Assembly (NCBI RefSeq): GCF_008086045.1
Contig: NZ_VSEY01000010.1
Coordinates: 62,001-126,000 of the forward strand
Reading direction: 5' to 3'
Source of the DNA: Nonomuraea sp. PA05
Lineage (GTDB): Bacteria > Actinomycetota > Actinomycetes > Streptosporangiales > Streptosporangiaceae
DNA length: 64,000 nt
The notes under the pieces are model-generated. The model did no database searches. It had not been told where the DNA came from and saw only the letters and a list, made by a program, of their open reading frames with translations. A program made the translations under genes and the position numbers. Shown here one piece after another: positions 40,792 to 49,578 of this stretch (its first letter is position 1; each line of letters opens with the position of its first letter).

Positions 40792-42015
40792 TCACTCCCA
40801 GCCGGGCTTGGGGTTCACCACGGTCTTCGTGGTCGCCAGCTCGGGCGGCCCGACCACCTCGACCTTGCCGCCCTGCCACTGGGCCAGCAGGAAGCTGCCC
40901 TCGGGCTCGCCGTTGTCCTTCCAGCTCAGCGGGCCGAGCAGGGTCTGCACGGTGTTCGCGTGCAGCCAGTCCTTGATCTTGTCCTGGTCGACCGCGCCGA
41001 CCGCCTCGACGGCGGCCTGCAACACCTGTGCGGCGGCGAACGCGTCGGCGGCGTCCTCGGCGGGCGGCGCGTCGTAGGCCTTCCTGTACGCGGCCACGAA
41101 CTCGGCGTTCAGCGGCGTGTCCGCCTTCTCGTTCCAGCTCACCGTGTAGAAGACGCCTTCGGTGTTCGCCACGCCGACGCCTTCGCTGTACTGGCTGGAG
41201 TTGCTCGGCGCGGACGTCTGGAACAACGTCTTCGGCGAGAAGCCGAGCTGCTTGAGCGAGCGCACCAGGCCCACGCCGTCCTCGAACACCGCGCCCTGCG
41301 CGACCAGGTCGGGCTTCTCGCTGGCCAGCGTGCTGGCGACGCTCTGGAAGTTGGTGGTGTCGGCGGGGTAGACCTCGTTGTAGACGGTCTTCACGCCGAG
41401 CGCCTCCAACTGCTGCCGCATCGACTCGATGACGGGCAGCGCGAACGGGTCGTCCTGGCTGGGGTAGGCCGCCGTCTTCGGGCGCTCGCCGTCCGGCAGC
41501 GACTTCACCCAGTTCACGAACACGTCGGCCTGGCGGGGCGCGGTGGCCGGCTGGGCGAAGAAGAGGTACTGGAAGCCGCGCGTGAACATGTCGGGCGCGC
41601 CGCCCGCCGGCTCCACGAACACCATGCGGTTCTTCTCCGCCACCGCCGAGGCCGGATAGTTGAGCAGCGAGGAGAACGTGCCCAGCACGAGGTCCACCTT
41701 GTCCTGCGTGATCAGCTTGGTGTAGTCGGCGACCACCGTGTCCTGGTTGCTCGCGTCGTCCACGATCTTCAGCTCGACCTGCCTGCCCAGGACGCCGCCC
41801 GTGGGGTTGACCATGTCGCGCCAGATCTCGTAACCGCGCTTGGCCTCGCTGCCCGGCTGCGCGAAGTCGCCGGTCAGCGGGAGCGAGACGCCGATGACGA
41901 GCGGCGCGGCCGTCTCGCCCGCCCGCGTCTGCGACGGGCGCTGCCCGCAGGCCGTCAGCGCCAGGGCGGCCACCATCGCGATCGTCAGGGACAGGCGGGC
42001 GGGCTGGGCGGTCAT
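40792..42015 (-). CDS. Branched-chain-type solute-binding lipoprotein
   Basis: 407 residues. The lipoprotein signal has its lipobox at LALTACG (Cys about residue 23). The mature part fits LivK-type receptors (LVIGVSLPLTGDFAQPGSEAKRGYEIWRDMVN; GTFSSLLNYPASAVAEKNRM). AAGGAGGG precedes the ATG. It is the first gene of the operon running to the M24 gene at 34.2 kb. Two LacI-type boxes lie upstream. The ligand is unknown; the operon enzymes suggest an aromatic or N-containing compound. Confidence 0.93.
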   Translation of the reverse strand: MTAQPARLSLTIAMVAALALTACGQRPSQTRAGETAAPLVIGVSLPLTGDFAQPGSEAKRGYEIWRDMVNPTGGVLGRQVELKIVDDASNQDTVVADYTKLITQDKVDLVLGTFSSLLNYPASAVAEKNRMVFVEPAGGAPDMFTRGFQYLFFAQPATAPRQADVFVNWVKSLPDGERPKTAAYPSQDDPFALPVIESMRQQLEALGVKTVYNEVYPADTTNFQSVASTLASEKPDLVAQGAVFEDGVGLVRSLKQLGFSPKTLFQTSAPSNSSQYSEGVGVANTEGVFYTVSWNEKADTPLNAEFVAAYRKAYDAPPAEDAADAFAAAQVLQAAVEAVGAVDQDKIKDWLHANTVQTLLGPLSWKDNGEPEGSFLLAQWQGGKVEVVGPPELATTKTVVNPKPGWE

Positions 42016-42040
42016 GAGCCCTCCTTCGATGGGCTTCCCC

Positions 42041-42054
42041 CGCAAACGATTGCG
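42041..42054. promoter_or_regulatory. LacI-type operator upstream of the Liv-type importer operon
   Basis: CGCAAACGATTGCG is a perfect inverted repeat (CGCAA-ACGA-TTGCG) with the central CG of LacI sites. It is 26 bp before the binding-protein start. The LacI encoded at 42996 is the likely regulator. Confidence 0.6.
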
Positions 42055-42109
42055 CTGCCCTGGAGCATCCGTGGGGATGCGGTTACTGTCAAGGGTCACG
42101 TGACTTCGG

Positions 42110-42123
42110 TGCAAACGAGTGCA
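42110..42123. promoter_or_regulatory. Second LacI-type operator in the divergent region
   Basis: TGCAAACGAGTGCA resembles the 42041 box around GCAAACGA. It lies 19 bp before the start of the SBP-like gene that precedes lacI, so the pair of boxes can govern both directions. Confidence 0.5.
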
Positions 42124-42141
42124 GCCTCCGGGGAGGGACCC

Positions 42142-42999
42142 ATGGCGGGTGAGCCGTTGACGGTGGGCGTCTTCAGCCCGAGCGTGCTGCTGCGCACCGG
42201 GCGGCGGCTCGGGCTCGTCGATCCCGGCGTGCGCGAGCAGCCCGTCGCCTCCTCGCCCGCCCAGTTCGCCGCCCTGCTCGACGGGACGCTCGACGCCGCC
42301 CTGACCAGCCCGGACAACGTCATCGCGCACCGGTTCGCGCGGGCCGACCCGCTCGACGTGCGCATCGTCTCGGCCGTGGACCGGGGGCTCGGGCTGGCGC
42401 TCTACGCCCGCCCCGGGCTGGCGTCGGTGGCGGAGCTGAAGGGGCAGGCGGCAGGGGTGGACGTGCCCGGCTCGGGGTTCGCGTTCGCGCTCTACGCGGC
42501 GATGGAGGCGGTCGGGCTGGCGCGCGGCGACTACCGCACGGTCGCGCTCGGGTCCACGCCGCGCCGTCTGGACGCGCTGCTGGGCGGGAGGTGCGCGGCG
42601 ACCATGCTGAACGCGGGATCGGAGCTGCGGGCCGAGGACGCGGGGGCGGTGCGGGTGGCGGGGGCGCCGCGCCCGTACCTCGGGACCGTGTTGTGTGCCC
42701 TGGAGATCGGAGGTGGCGTGCGGGCGCTCGCGGGCGCGTTGTCCGCGACGGCGCGGGCGATCCTGGCGGGCGACGCCGACACCATCGTCATGGAGGAGGC
42801 CATGGCGGCGATGCACCTCCCGCACCCCACCGCCACCCGGTACCTCGACCGGCTCAAGCACCCCGACGAGGGCCTGATCGCCGACGGCCGCGCCGACACG
42901 GCGGCACTGTCCACGGTCCTCGCCCTCCGCCGCCGCTACGGCACCGCCCCGTCCGGCGACCTGATCGCCCAGGGCCTCCTCGACCGGGGTGCCCGATGA
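42142..42999 (+). CDS. Substrate-binding-like protein without a signal peptide
   Basis: 285 residues with a periplasmic-binding type II pattern (PLTVGVFSPSVLLRTGRRLGLVD; DAALTSPDNVIAHRF; VAELKGQAAGVDVPGSGFAFALYAAMEAVGL), as in NMT1/SsuA-type receptors. There is no signal sequence or lipobox at the chosen ATG (after GGGAGGG), so the protein should stay in the cytoplasm. Its stop overlaps the lacI start (ATGA). It may act as an intracellular ligand sensor or an enzyme; a missed upstream start cannot add a convincing signal peptide. No transporter partner of its class is adjacent. Confidence 0.8.
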   Translation: MAGEPLTVGVFSPSVLLRTGRRLGLVDPGVREQPVASSPAQFAALLDGTLDAALTSPDNVIAHRFARADPLDVRIVSAVDRGLGLALYARPGLASVAELKGQAAGVDVPGSGFAFALYAAMEAVGLARGDYRTVALGSTPRRLDALLGGRCAATMLNAGSELRAEDAGAVRVAGAPRPYLGTVLCALEIGGGVRALAGALSATARAILAGDADTIVMEEAMAAMHLPHPTATRYLDRLKHPDEGLIADGRADTAALSTVLALRRRYGTAPSGDLIAQGLLDRGAR

Positions 43000-44024
43000 C
43001 CCAGCCGAACCCCGCCCCCACCCTCCGCGACGTCGCCGAGGCCGCCGGCGTCCACACGGCCACGGCCTCCCGCGCGCTCAACCCGAAGACCCGCCAGCAG
43101 ATCAGCGCCGAGACCGCCCGCCGCGTGATGCGCGCCGCCCAGGCCCTCGGCTACCAGCCCAACTCGGTGGCCCGCAGCCTCAAGACCTCCCGCACGGCCA
43201 CGGTCGGCCTGGTCATCCCCGACCTGACGAACCCGCTGTTCCCGCCGATCGTGCGGGGCGTGGAGAGCGTGCTGGAGTCCGGCGGCTACAACGTCTGGAT
43301 CGTCAACACCGACAACGACGCGGAACGCGAGCGCGCCAAGATCGAGTCGCTCCGCTCCCGGCAGGTCGAGGGCCTCATCGTCGCCACCGCCCGCCTGGCG
43401 CACCCGCTGCTGGAGCAGCTCCACGAGCAGGGCGTCCGGATGGTGCTGATCAACCGCCAGGTCGAGCACCTCAGCCTCCCCGCCGTCACCGGCGACGACG
43501 CCACCGGCGTGACTGCCGCCGTCCGCCACCTCGCCGCCCTCGGCCACACCAGGATCGCCCACCTGTCGGGCCCCCTGAGCACCTCCACCGGCCGGGTGCG
43601 CGCCCAGGCGTTCCGCCACGCCGTCCGCGACCTGGGCCTGCCGGGCGACCTGGTGGCGGAGTGCGCGCACTGGAGCGAGAGCGACGGCGCCGCCGCGCTG
43701 CGCGCCCTGCTGTCGCGGGGCGCCGCGTTCACGGCCGTCGTGGCGGGAAACGACCTGATCGCGCTCGGCTGCTACGACGTGTTCGCCGAGCGCGGCCTGT
43801 CCTGCCCGGGGGACGTGAGCGTGATCGGCTTCAACGACATGCCGTTCCTGGACAAGCTGCGCCCGCCGCTCACCACGGTCGCGGTGCCGCACCACGAGCT
43901 GGGCGCGGAGGCGGCCCGCATGCTCCTGGACTGCATCGACGACCCGGGACGTCCGGCGCGCACGCTGCTGCTGCCGGTGTCGCTGGTCGTGCGCGGCTCC
44001 ACCGCCCCGCCAGGAGCCGGTTGA
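42996..44024 (+). CDS. LacI-family transcriptional regulator
   Basis: 342 residues. The helix-turn-helix is TLRDVAEAAGVHTATASRALN, the hinge LGYQPNSVARSLKTSRT, then a sugar-binding-type sensor domain (VGLVIPDLTNPLFPPIVRGVE; VIGFNDMPFLDKLRPPLTTV). It is cotranscribed with the leaderless binding-like protein and diverges from the Liv-type importer operon. The boxes at 42041 and 42110 are its predicted sites. Family members release DNA on binding a small ligand. The ligand here is probably the compound handled by the importer. Confidence 0.93.
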   Translation: MTQPNPAPTLRDVAEAAGVHTATASRALNPKTRQQISAETARRVMRAAQALGYQPNSVARSLKTSRTATVGLVIPDLTNPLFPPIVRGVESVLESGGYNVWIVNTDNDAERERAKIESLRSRQVEGLIVATARLAHPLLEQLHEQGVRMVLINRQVEHLSLPAVTGDDATGVTAAVRHLAALGHTRIAHLSGPLSTSTGRVRAQAFRHAVRDLGLPGDLVAECAHWSESDGAAALRALLSRGAAFTAVVAGNDLIALGCYDVFAERGLSCPGDVSVIGFNDMPFLDKLRPPLTTVAVPHHELGAEAARMLLDCIDDPGRPARTLLLPVSLVVRGSTAPPGAG

Positions 44025-44093
44025 TCTTCAGCGTGGCGCGGCGCAATCTTGATCACTCTCAGTTACCTTGCCAGGTGAATGGGGGGATCGGCA

Positions 44094-45518
44094 GTGAATG
44101 GTTCGTATCGGGGCTTGTCCCGCAGGTTGTTCATGACCGGCATGTTCGCCGCGCTGGGCAGCGCGGCCCCCGTGGCGGCGGGCGCCGTGACGGGCCGCCC
44201 GCACCGGGGCGCCGTGCTGCGGGCCAGGCCCGCGAAGGTCTCGATCGGCCGGCGCACCGTCTCCACCTGGGCCTACGACGGCCGGTTGCCCGGCCCGCGC
44301 ATCGAGGCGACGGCCGGCGGGCTGGTGCGGGCCAGGCTGGTCAACGACCTGCCCGCGGAGACCACCGTGCACTGGCACGGCATCAGGCTGGACCACCGGA
44401 TGGACGGCGCCCCCGGCTACACGCAGCGGCCGGTGCGGCCGGGCGGCATGTTCGACTACGTGTTCACCGTGCCCGACCCGGGCACGTACTTCTATCACTC
44501 GCACGTCGGCATGCAGAACGACCGCGGCCTGTACGGGCCGCTGATCGTGGCCGATCCGCACGAGCCGCTCGGGTACGACGAGGAGTTCACGGTCGTGCTC
44601 GACGACTGGCTCGACGGCGTGATCGGCACCCCCGACGACGCGCTGCGGCGGTTGAACGCCAGTACCGCGCACGACGACACGTTGCGCAGCACCGCGCTGG
44701 GCGGGGTCGTGGGTGAGTTGCGGCATCCGTACCATCTGGTGAACGGCAGGGCGGCGGACGCGCCGGAGGTGTTCGCCAGCAAGCCGGGGCGGCTCGTCAG
44801 GTTCCGGGTGATCAACGCGGCGGCCGACACGGCGTTCCGGGTGGCGCTGGGCGGCCACCGGATGGCGGTGACGCACACCGACGGGTTCCCGTGCGCGCCG
44901 GTCGCCGTGGACACGTTCCTCATCGGCATGGGCGAGCGGTACGACTTCCTCGTCCGGCTGGATGAGGGGGCGTTCCCGCTGGTGGCGGAGGCGGAGGGGA
45001 AGGGGGCGCGGGCGTTCGCGATCGTGCGCACCTCCCACCGGGCTGCGGCGCCCGGCAGCGACGTGCGGCTGCGGGAGCTGACGCAGCGGATGCTGAGGTA
45101 CGCGGACCTGAAGGCGCGGCAGCAGGACATGCTGCCGCGCCCGTCGAGGAGCGTCACGGTGACGCTCGGCATGCGGCCGTCCGGCAACGAGTGGACGCTC
45201 AACGACCGGCTGGCCGCCGACCCGATGCGCCTGCGGGTGGAGCGCGGCGAGACGATCAGGATCGTGCTGGACAACCAGTCGCCCATGTGGCACCCGATGC
45301 ACCTGCACGGCCACACCTTCCAGGTGCGCACGTCGTCGGGGCCGCAGGGACCGCGCAAGGACACCGTGAACATCCTGCCGCGCGAGCGGCTGAACATCGA
45401 CGTGCGGGCCGACAATCCCGGCGAGTGGATGTTCCACTGCCACAACCTCTACCACCAGGAGCAGGGGATGATGGGCACGCTCGGGTACGGGCCTGAGACC
45501 CGGAAGATGAAGCACTGA
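44094..45518 (+). CDS. Secreted multicopper oxidase
   Basis: 474 residues. The start has a Tat-like pattern SRRLFMTGMFAALG, consistent with export after copper loading. Cupredoxin copper motifs: H93-W-H (TVHWHG), FYHSHVG, HPMHLHGH, and the T1 site HCHNLYHQEQGM at about 448. This is a two- or three-domain laccase-like layout with an Met axial ligand. It oxidises phenols or metals with O2. The GTG at 44094 has GGGGGGAT upstream; an ATG at 44079 is the alternative. It may supply phenolic material from lignin-like substrates, but no operon link is seen. Confidence 0.92.
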   Translation: MNGSYRGLSRRLFMTGMFAALGSAAPVAAGAVTGRPHRGAVLRARPAKVSIGRRTVSTWAYDGRLPGPRIEATAGGLVRARLVNDLPAETTVHWHGIRLDHRMDGAPGYTQRPVRPGGMFDYVFTVPDPGTYFYHSHVGMQNDRGLYGPLIVADPHEPLGYDEEFTVVLDDWLDGVIGTPDDALRRLNASTAHDDTLRSTALGGVVGELRHPYHLVNGRAADAPEVFASKPGRLVRFRVINAAADTAFRVALGGHRMAVTHTDGFPCAPVAVDTFLIGMGERYDFLVRLDEGAFPLVAEAEGKGARAFAIVRTSHRAAAPGSDVRLRELTQRMLRYADLKARQQDMLPRPSRSVTVTLGMRPSGNEWTLNDRLAADPMRLRVERGETIRIVLDNQSPMWHPMHLHGHTFQVRTSSGPQGPRKDTVNILPRERLNIDVRADNPGEWMFHCHNLYHQEQGMMGTLGYGPETRKMKH

Positions 45519-45519
45519 G

Positions 45520-46767
45520 TCAGGTGCTGACCGCGCACGAACCGCGGTCGGCGCGGCGCGGCCCCTGCGCGGTGGGGCGGATGTCGAAGTCGAAGATGGC
45601 GGTGGGCAGGTAGAGCGTGCAGCAGGCGTTCGGGATGTCCACCACGCCGCTCACCCGTCCCTCGACGGGGGCGGCGCTGATCAGCAGGTACGCCTGCTCA
45701 CCGCTGTAGCCGAACTTCTTGAGGTACTCGATCGCGTTCAGGCACGCGTTGCGGTAGGCGATGGTCGCGTCGTTGTAGAGGTTCGTGTCGGTGTCGTGGT
45801 CCACGGAGATGCCGATGAACGACAGGAACTCGGTGTAGCGCGGCTCGACGTTGCCCGGCATGAAGATCGGGTTGGTGGTGACGCCGTACTTCTCCATGCC
45901 GCCCTTGATGAGGTCCACGTGGAAGTCCACGAACCCGCCCATCTCGATGGCGCCGCAGAAGCTGATCTCGCCGTCGCCCTGGCTGAAGTGCAGGTCGCCG
46001 CCCGACAGCAGGGCGCCGGGCACGTGGACCGGGTAGAAGACGCGGGCGCCGCGGGTGAAGTTCTTGATGTCGTGGTTGCCGCCGTTCTCCCTGGCGGGGA
46101 CGGTACGGGCGCCCTCCCTGCCGACCCGTTCCAGCTCGGGGCCCTTGAGGGTGCCGGCCAGCACGCCCTGCTGCAGCGGCGGCAGCGCCAGCGGCGGGAC
46201 CCTGCCCGGGTCGGTGTCGATGAGCGCCTGCTCCCTGGCGTTCCAGCGGGCGAGCAGCCCGGCGGAGGGCGCGGTGCCGAACAGGCCGGGGTGGGTGATG
46301 CCGGTGAAGCGCACGCCCGGGATGTGGCGGGAGGTGGCCTGCTGGCCGTGGAAGTCCCAGACCGCCTTGTACGCGTGCGGGAAGTGGTCGGTCAGGAACC
46401 CGCCACCGTTCTCCCTGGCGAAGATCCCGGTGTACCCCCAGCCCTCGCCGGGCGCGGCGCCGGTCGACTGGGGCACGGGGCCGAGGTCGAGGATGTCGAG
46501 GACGAGCAGGTCGCCCGGCTCTGCGCCCTCAACGGCGATGGGGCCGCTGAGCATGTGGCAGACCGACAGGTCCACGTCGCGCACGTCGTTCGCGGAGTCG
46601 TTGTCGCCGATCTGCCCGTCGGTCCACTCCCTGCACTCGACGCGGAACTCCGAGCCTGGCCGCACGGTGGCGGCGGCCGGGATGTCGGGGTGCCAGCGGT
46701 TGTGCCCGGGGACGAGCTGGGCGGCCATGGACAGGGTCTGGTCGACGCTGAAGACGACTTCCGGCAT
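45520..46767 (-). CDS. fmdA: Formamidase / acetamidase
   Basis: 415 residues, matching FmdA of methylotrophs in length. Family stretches include VPGHNRWHPDIPAAATVRPGSEFRVEC at the start, AEPGDLLVLDILD, FHPGL-type region THPGLFGTAPS, NGGNHDIKNFTRGARVFYPVHVPGALLSGGDLHFSQGDGE and FMPGNVEPRYTEFLSF. It hydrolyses formamide or short amides to ammonia and acid. AAGGAGG precedes the ATG. The FmdB zinc-ribbon gene lies directly upstream in the same operon. Confidence 0.93.
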   Translation of the reverse strand: MPEVVFSVDQTLSMAAQLVPGHNRWHPDIPAAATVRPGSEFRVECREWTDGQIGDNDSANDVRDVDLSVCHMLSGPIAVEGAEPGDLLVLDILDLGPVPQSTGAAPGEGWGYTGIFARENGGGFLTDHFPHAYKAVWDFHGQQATSRHIPGVRFTGITHPGLFGTAPSAGLLARWNAREQALIDTDPGRVPPLALPPLQQGVLAGTLKGPELERVGREGARTVPARENGGNHDIKNFTRGARVFYPVHVPGALLSGGDLHFSQGDGEISFCGAIEMGGFVDFHVDLIKGGMEKYGVTTNPIFMPGNVEPRYTEFLSFIGISVDHDTDTNLYNDATIAYRNACLNAIEYLKKFGYSGEQAYLLISAAPVEGRVSGVVDIPNACCTLYLPTAIFDFDIRPTAQGPRRADRGSCAVST

Positions 46768-46789
46768 GGGACGGCCCTCCTTGGGGCGG

Positions 46790-47062
46790 TCATGGGCGGG
46801 GCAGACCCGCCCAGCGGGGGTCGGGCGGCGGCTTGGGCGCGGCGGGCGCACGCTGCACCACCTGGGGTTCGTGAGCGCTCGCCTCCTGCGCCCGCCGCGC
46901 GCGGGCTTCGGCGGCGGGGGTGCGGGCCAGCAGCGGCGGCGTGTAGCGGCGGGGGGCCGGCTCGCCGCAGGCGGCGCACGGCTCGGCGGGCTCCGCGGTG
47001 CCGATGGGCCTGCGCACCTCGAACGGGCCGCAGCCGGCGCAGTGGTAGGCGTACGTTGCCAC
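46790..47062 (-). CDS. fmdB: FmdB-type zinc-ribbon protein
   Basis: 90 residues; GTG at 47062 after GGAGGTG. Residues 1-45 form the ribbon with two CxxC knuckles (YHCAGCGPFEV, EPCAACGEPA), followed by an Ala/Pro/Arg-rich tail. FmdB is thought to regulate or assist amide use, and its gene is usually next to fmdA, as here. The role is not proven biochemically. Confidence 0.85.
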   Translation of the reverse strand: MATYAYHCAGCGPFEVRRPIGTAEPAEPCAACGEPAPRRYTPPLLARTPAAEARARRAQEASAHEPQVVQRAPAAPKPPPDPRWAGLPRP

Positions 47063-47160
47063 GGGGGCGTCACCTCCGTACAAGGAATCTAGTTCGCGGG
47101 ACGGCCCGGTCAAGGGCCATGTCCGCTGTACGCAGCTAGCGCACGGTGTACTCTGAGGGC

Positions 47161-47877
47161 ATGGCCGACGACGACAAGCAGATCCCCTCGGTGTGGGCGC
47201 GCCCGCGCAAGGAGCGCCAGCAGCCGCTGCTCACCCGCGAGAGCATCGTGGCGGAGGCGGTGCGCCTGCTCGACGAGGAGGGCGCCGACAACCTCAGCAT
47301 GCGCCGCCTGGGCAGCAGGCTCGGCGCCGGCGCCACCTCGCTCTACCGGCACGTGGCCAACAAGGACGAGCTGCTGGAGCTGGCGCTCGACGCCGTCTAC
47401 GGCGAGCTGCCGCTGCCCGTCACGGGCGAGTGGCGGACGACCGTGACCGAGGTGGCCCGCGCCATGCGCGCCACGATCCTGCGCCACCCGTGGCTGGCCG
47501 CCAAGCTCGGCGAGGCGGGGCTGGCCTACCTGGGGCCCAACATGCTGCGGCAGAGCGAGTTCATGCTCGGGGTCATGGAGGACGCCGGCTTCCCCCTGGA
47601 CGAGGCCGATCAGGCGGTGACCACGGTGACCGCGTTCGTGGTGGGCATCTCGACGAGTGAGGCGGCCTGGCTGTCCATGGTCGCGCGCAGCGGGCAGAGC
47701 GAGGAGGAGGTGGCCGAGAAGCTGTGGCCCGCGGCCGAGCAGGCCGTGCGCGACTATCCGCGCCTGCGCGCCCGCTACGCCGCGCAGAAGGGCGGCGACA
47801 CCTCGGGCGACAACCAGGGCTCTTTCGAGTACGGGCTCCAGCGCGTCCTCGACGGGCTCCAGGCCCGGCTCGGCTGA
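47161..47877 (+). CDS. TetR-family transcriptional regulator
   Basis: 238 residues. The helix-turn-helix is at about 25-70 (SIVAEAVRLLDEEGADNLSMRRLGSRLGAGATSLYRHVANKDEL) with the TetR-C-like sensor domain after it. The ATG at 47161 is chosen; a GTG at 47146 is also in frame. It diverges from fmdBA across about 98 bp and may regulate that pair. A GTAC-ended imperfect palindrome lies about 14-37 bp upstream. Confidence 0.88.
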   Translation: MADDDKQIPSVWARPRKERQQPLLTRESIVAEAVRLLDEEGADNLSMRRLGSRLGAGATSLYRHVANKDELLELALDAVYGELPLPVTGEWRTTVTEVARAMRATILRHPWLAAKLGEAGLAYLGPNMLRQSEFMLGVMEDAGFPLDEADQAVTTVTAFVVGISTSEAAWLSMVARSGQSEEEVAEKLWPAAEQAVRDYPRLRARYAAQKGGDTSGDNQGSFEYGLQRVLDGLQARLG

Positions 47878-47916
47878 GCGCCCCGGTGCGCGCCGGCGGG
47901 TCAGCCGCTCATTCCG

Positions 47917-48069
47917 CCGCCTGCCGCGCGACTCGATCCGCTCCAGGATCGTGAGGTCGGCGAGCCCGCCCGCCCTGAGCGTGCGGTCAAGCAGCTCCGG
48001 GTTGACCAGCGGCTTGCCCTTGCGCGTGTGGCCGAGCAGCGCGATCTCCTCGGAAACGAGCAGGTCCAT
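47917..48069 (-). pseudogene. Fragment of a GPP34-family gene
   Basis: The 51 codons from the ATG at 48069 read MDLLVSEEIALLGHTRKGKP then LVNPELLDRTLRAGGLADL, which is the N-terminal part of actinobacterial GPP34 proteins. The similarity then stops (Arg-rich sequence), and the frame runs antisense into the TetR gene without the rest of the domain. An intact GPP34 gene lies 1.5 kb away at 49578. This is a truncated relic. Confidence 0.6.
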
Positions 48070-48174
48070 GCCCCCGCACCGGCAGCTCGGCCGCTCTTGC
48101 GAGGCGGCCCCGGGCTACGAAAGGATCTCGGGATCGAACCCCCCGCCCCTGCATGACGACTGGAGAGGCCTGTC

Positions 48175-49578
48175 GTGCGCACACAACAGAACATCGAGCA
48201 GTTCGGTTACCGGCAGGAGTTACGTCGCGGGGTCGGGCAGACCGACCTCGTGTTCTATGGCCTGGCGTTCATGGTGCCCATCGCGCCCTTCGCGATCTTC
48301 GGCACCGTCTATGCGCAGTCCGGCGGCATGCCGGTCCTGGCGTACCTCATCGGGATGATCGCGCTGCTGTTCACCGCCGCGTCCTACGCGCAGATGGTTA
48401 AGGCGTTCCCCCTTTCCGGCTCGGTCTACAACTACGCCGGGCGCGGCATCGCCCCGGCGGTCGGGTTCATGACCGGGTGGATGATCCTGCTGGACTACAT
48501 CCTCGTCCCCTGCCTGCTCTACCTGGTGGCCTCCGTCGCCATGAACGCGAGCGTGCCGGCCGTGCCCGTGTGGGCCTGGCTGATCGGCTTCGTGGCGGTC
48601 AACACGGTGATCAACCTGCGCGGCATCCGGATGACGGTCAAGCTCACCCGGATCATGATCGTGTTCGAGCTGGTGGTGCTGGCGCTGTTCCTCCTGATCG
48701 GCCTGTGGGCGCTGCTCCAGGGCGCGGGCAGCGGCTTCAGCCTCTCCCCGCTGTTCGACGCGGACGCCTTCTCCTGGCCGGTGATCTTCGCGGCGGTGTC
48801 GGTGGCCGTCCTGTCGTTCCTCGGCTTCGACGGGATCAGCATGCTGGTGGAGGAGTCCACCGGCGGCTCCGCGCAGGTGGGCAGGGCCATGCGGATGGCG
48901 CTGCTGCTGGCGGGCGTGCTGTTCATCGTGCAGGTGTGGGTGGCCGCCCTGCTCGTGCCCGACCCGGCCGGGCTGCTGGCGCAACCCAGCGACACGGCCT
49001 TCTACGACGCGGCGGCCGTGGCGGGGGGCGAGTGGCTGCGGCACGTCACCTCGTTCGCCACCGCGCTGTCGTGGGGGCTGGCCAACACGATGGTCGCGCA
49101 GGTGGCGGTCTCGCGGCTGCTGTACGCGATGGCGCGCGACAGGCAGCTTCCGTCGTTCCTGGCCAAGGTGTCGGTCAGGCACTCCGTGCCGGCCAACGCG
49201 ATCATGCTGGTCTGCCTGCTGTCGGTGGGCGTCGGCATCTGGATGTCCACCCGCGACGACGGCGTCACCCTGCTCTCCACGCTGATCAACATCGGCGCCA
49301 TGGTGGCGTTCATCGTCCTGCACGTGTCGGTCATCGTGCACTACTCGCTGCGCAACGGCTCGAACAAGGTGTGGTCGCATCTGGTCGCGCCGCTGGTCGG
49401 GGCCGGGATCCTGGTGTTCGTGGTGATCAACGCGAACGTGCTCGCGCAGGTGCTCGGCCTCGTCTGGCTCGGCCTCGGCGGCGTGGTGCTGATCACCTTG
49501 TACGCGCTCGGCCGCCCCCCGACGCTCAAGACCATGGCCGGCGCGCCCGGACAGCTTGAGCGGAGCGTCCCCGACTGA
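48175..49578 (+). CDS. APC-family amino acid / amine permease
   Basis: 467 residues with about 12 membrane segments. The first loop (MVPIAPFAIFGTVYAQSGGMPVLAYLIGM), the region SGSVYNYAGRGIAPAVGFMTGWMILLDY and the mid-protein FLGFDGISMLVEESTGG are typical of the superfamily. GGAGAGG precedes the GTG start. It shares its last base with the GPP34 start (TGATG). Its substrate is unknown; an amine or amino acid that ends in formamide-type products would fit the neighbours. Confidence 0.9.
   Translation: MRTQQNIEQFGYRQELRRGVGQTDLVFYGLAFMVPIAPFAIFGTVYAQSGGMPVLAYLIGMIALLFTAASYAQMVKAFPLSGSVYNYAGRGIAPAVGFMTGWMILLDYILVPCLLYLVASVAMNASVPAVPVWAWLIGFVAVNTVINLRGIRMTVKLTRIMIVFELVVLALFLLIGLWALLQGAGSGFSLSPLFDADAFSWPVIFAAVSVAVLSFLGFDGISMLVEESTGGSAQVGRAMRMALLLAGVLFIVQVWVAALLVPDPAGLLAQPSDTAFYDAAAVAGGEWLRHVTSFATALSWGLANTMVAQVAVSRLLYAMARDRQLPSFLAKVSVRHSVPANAIMLVCLLSVGVGIWMSTRDDGVTLLSTLINIGAMVAFIVLHVSVIVHYSLRNGSNKVWSHLVAPLVGAGILVFVVINANVLAQVLGLVWLGLGGVVLITLYALGRPPTLKTMAGAPGQLERSVPD

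Noticed and set aside
47110..48069. 319-codon minus frame as a full gene
   Set aside because: Beyond the first 51 codons it is antisense to the TetR gene with no domain pattern; only the GPP34-like start is supported.
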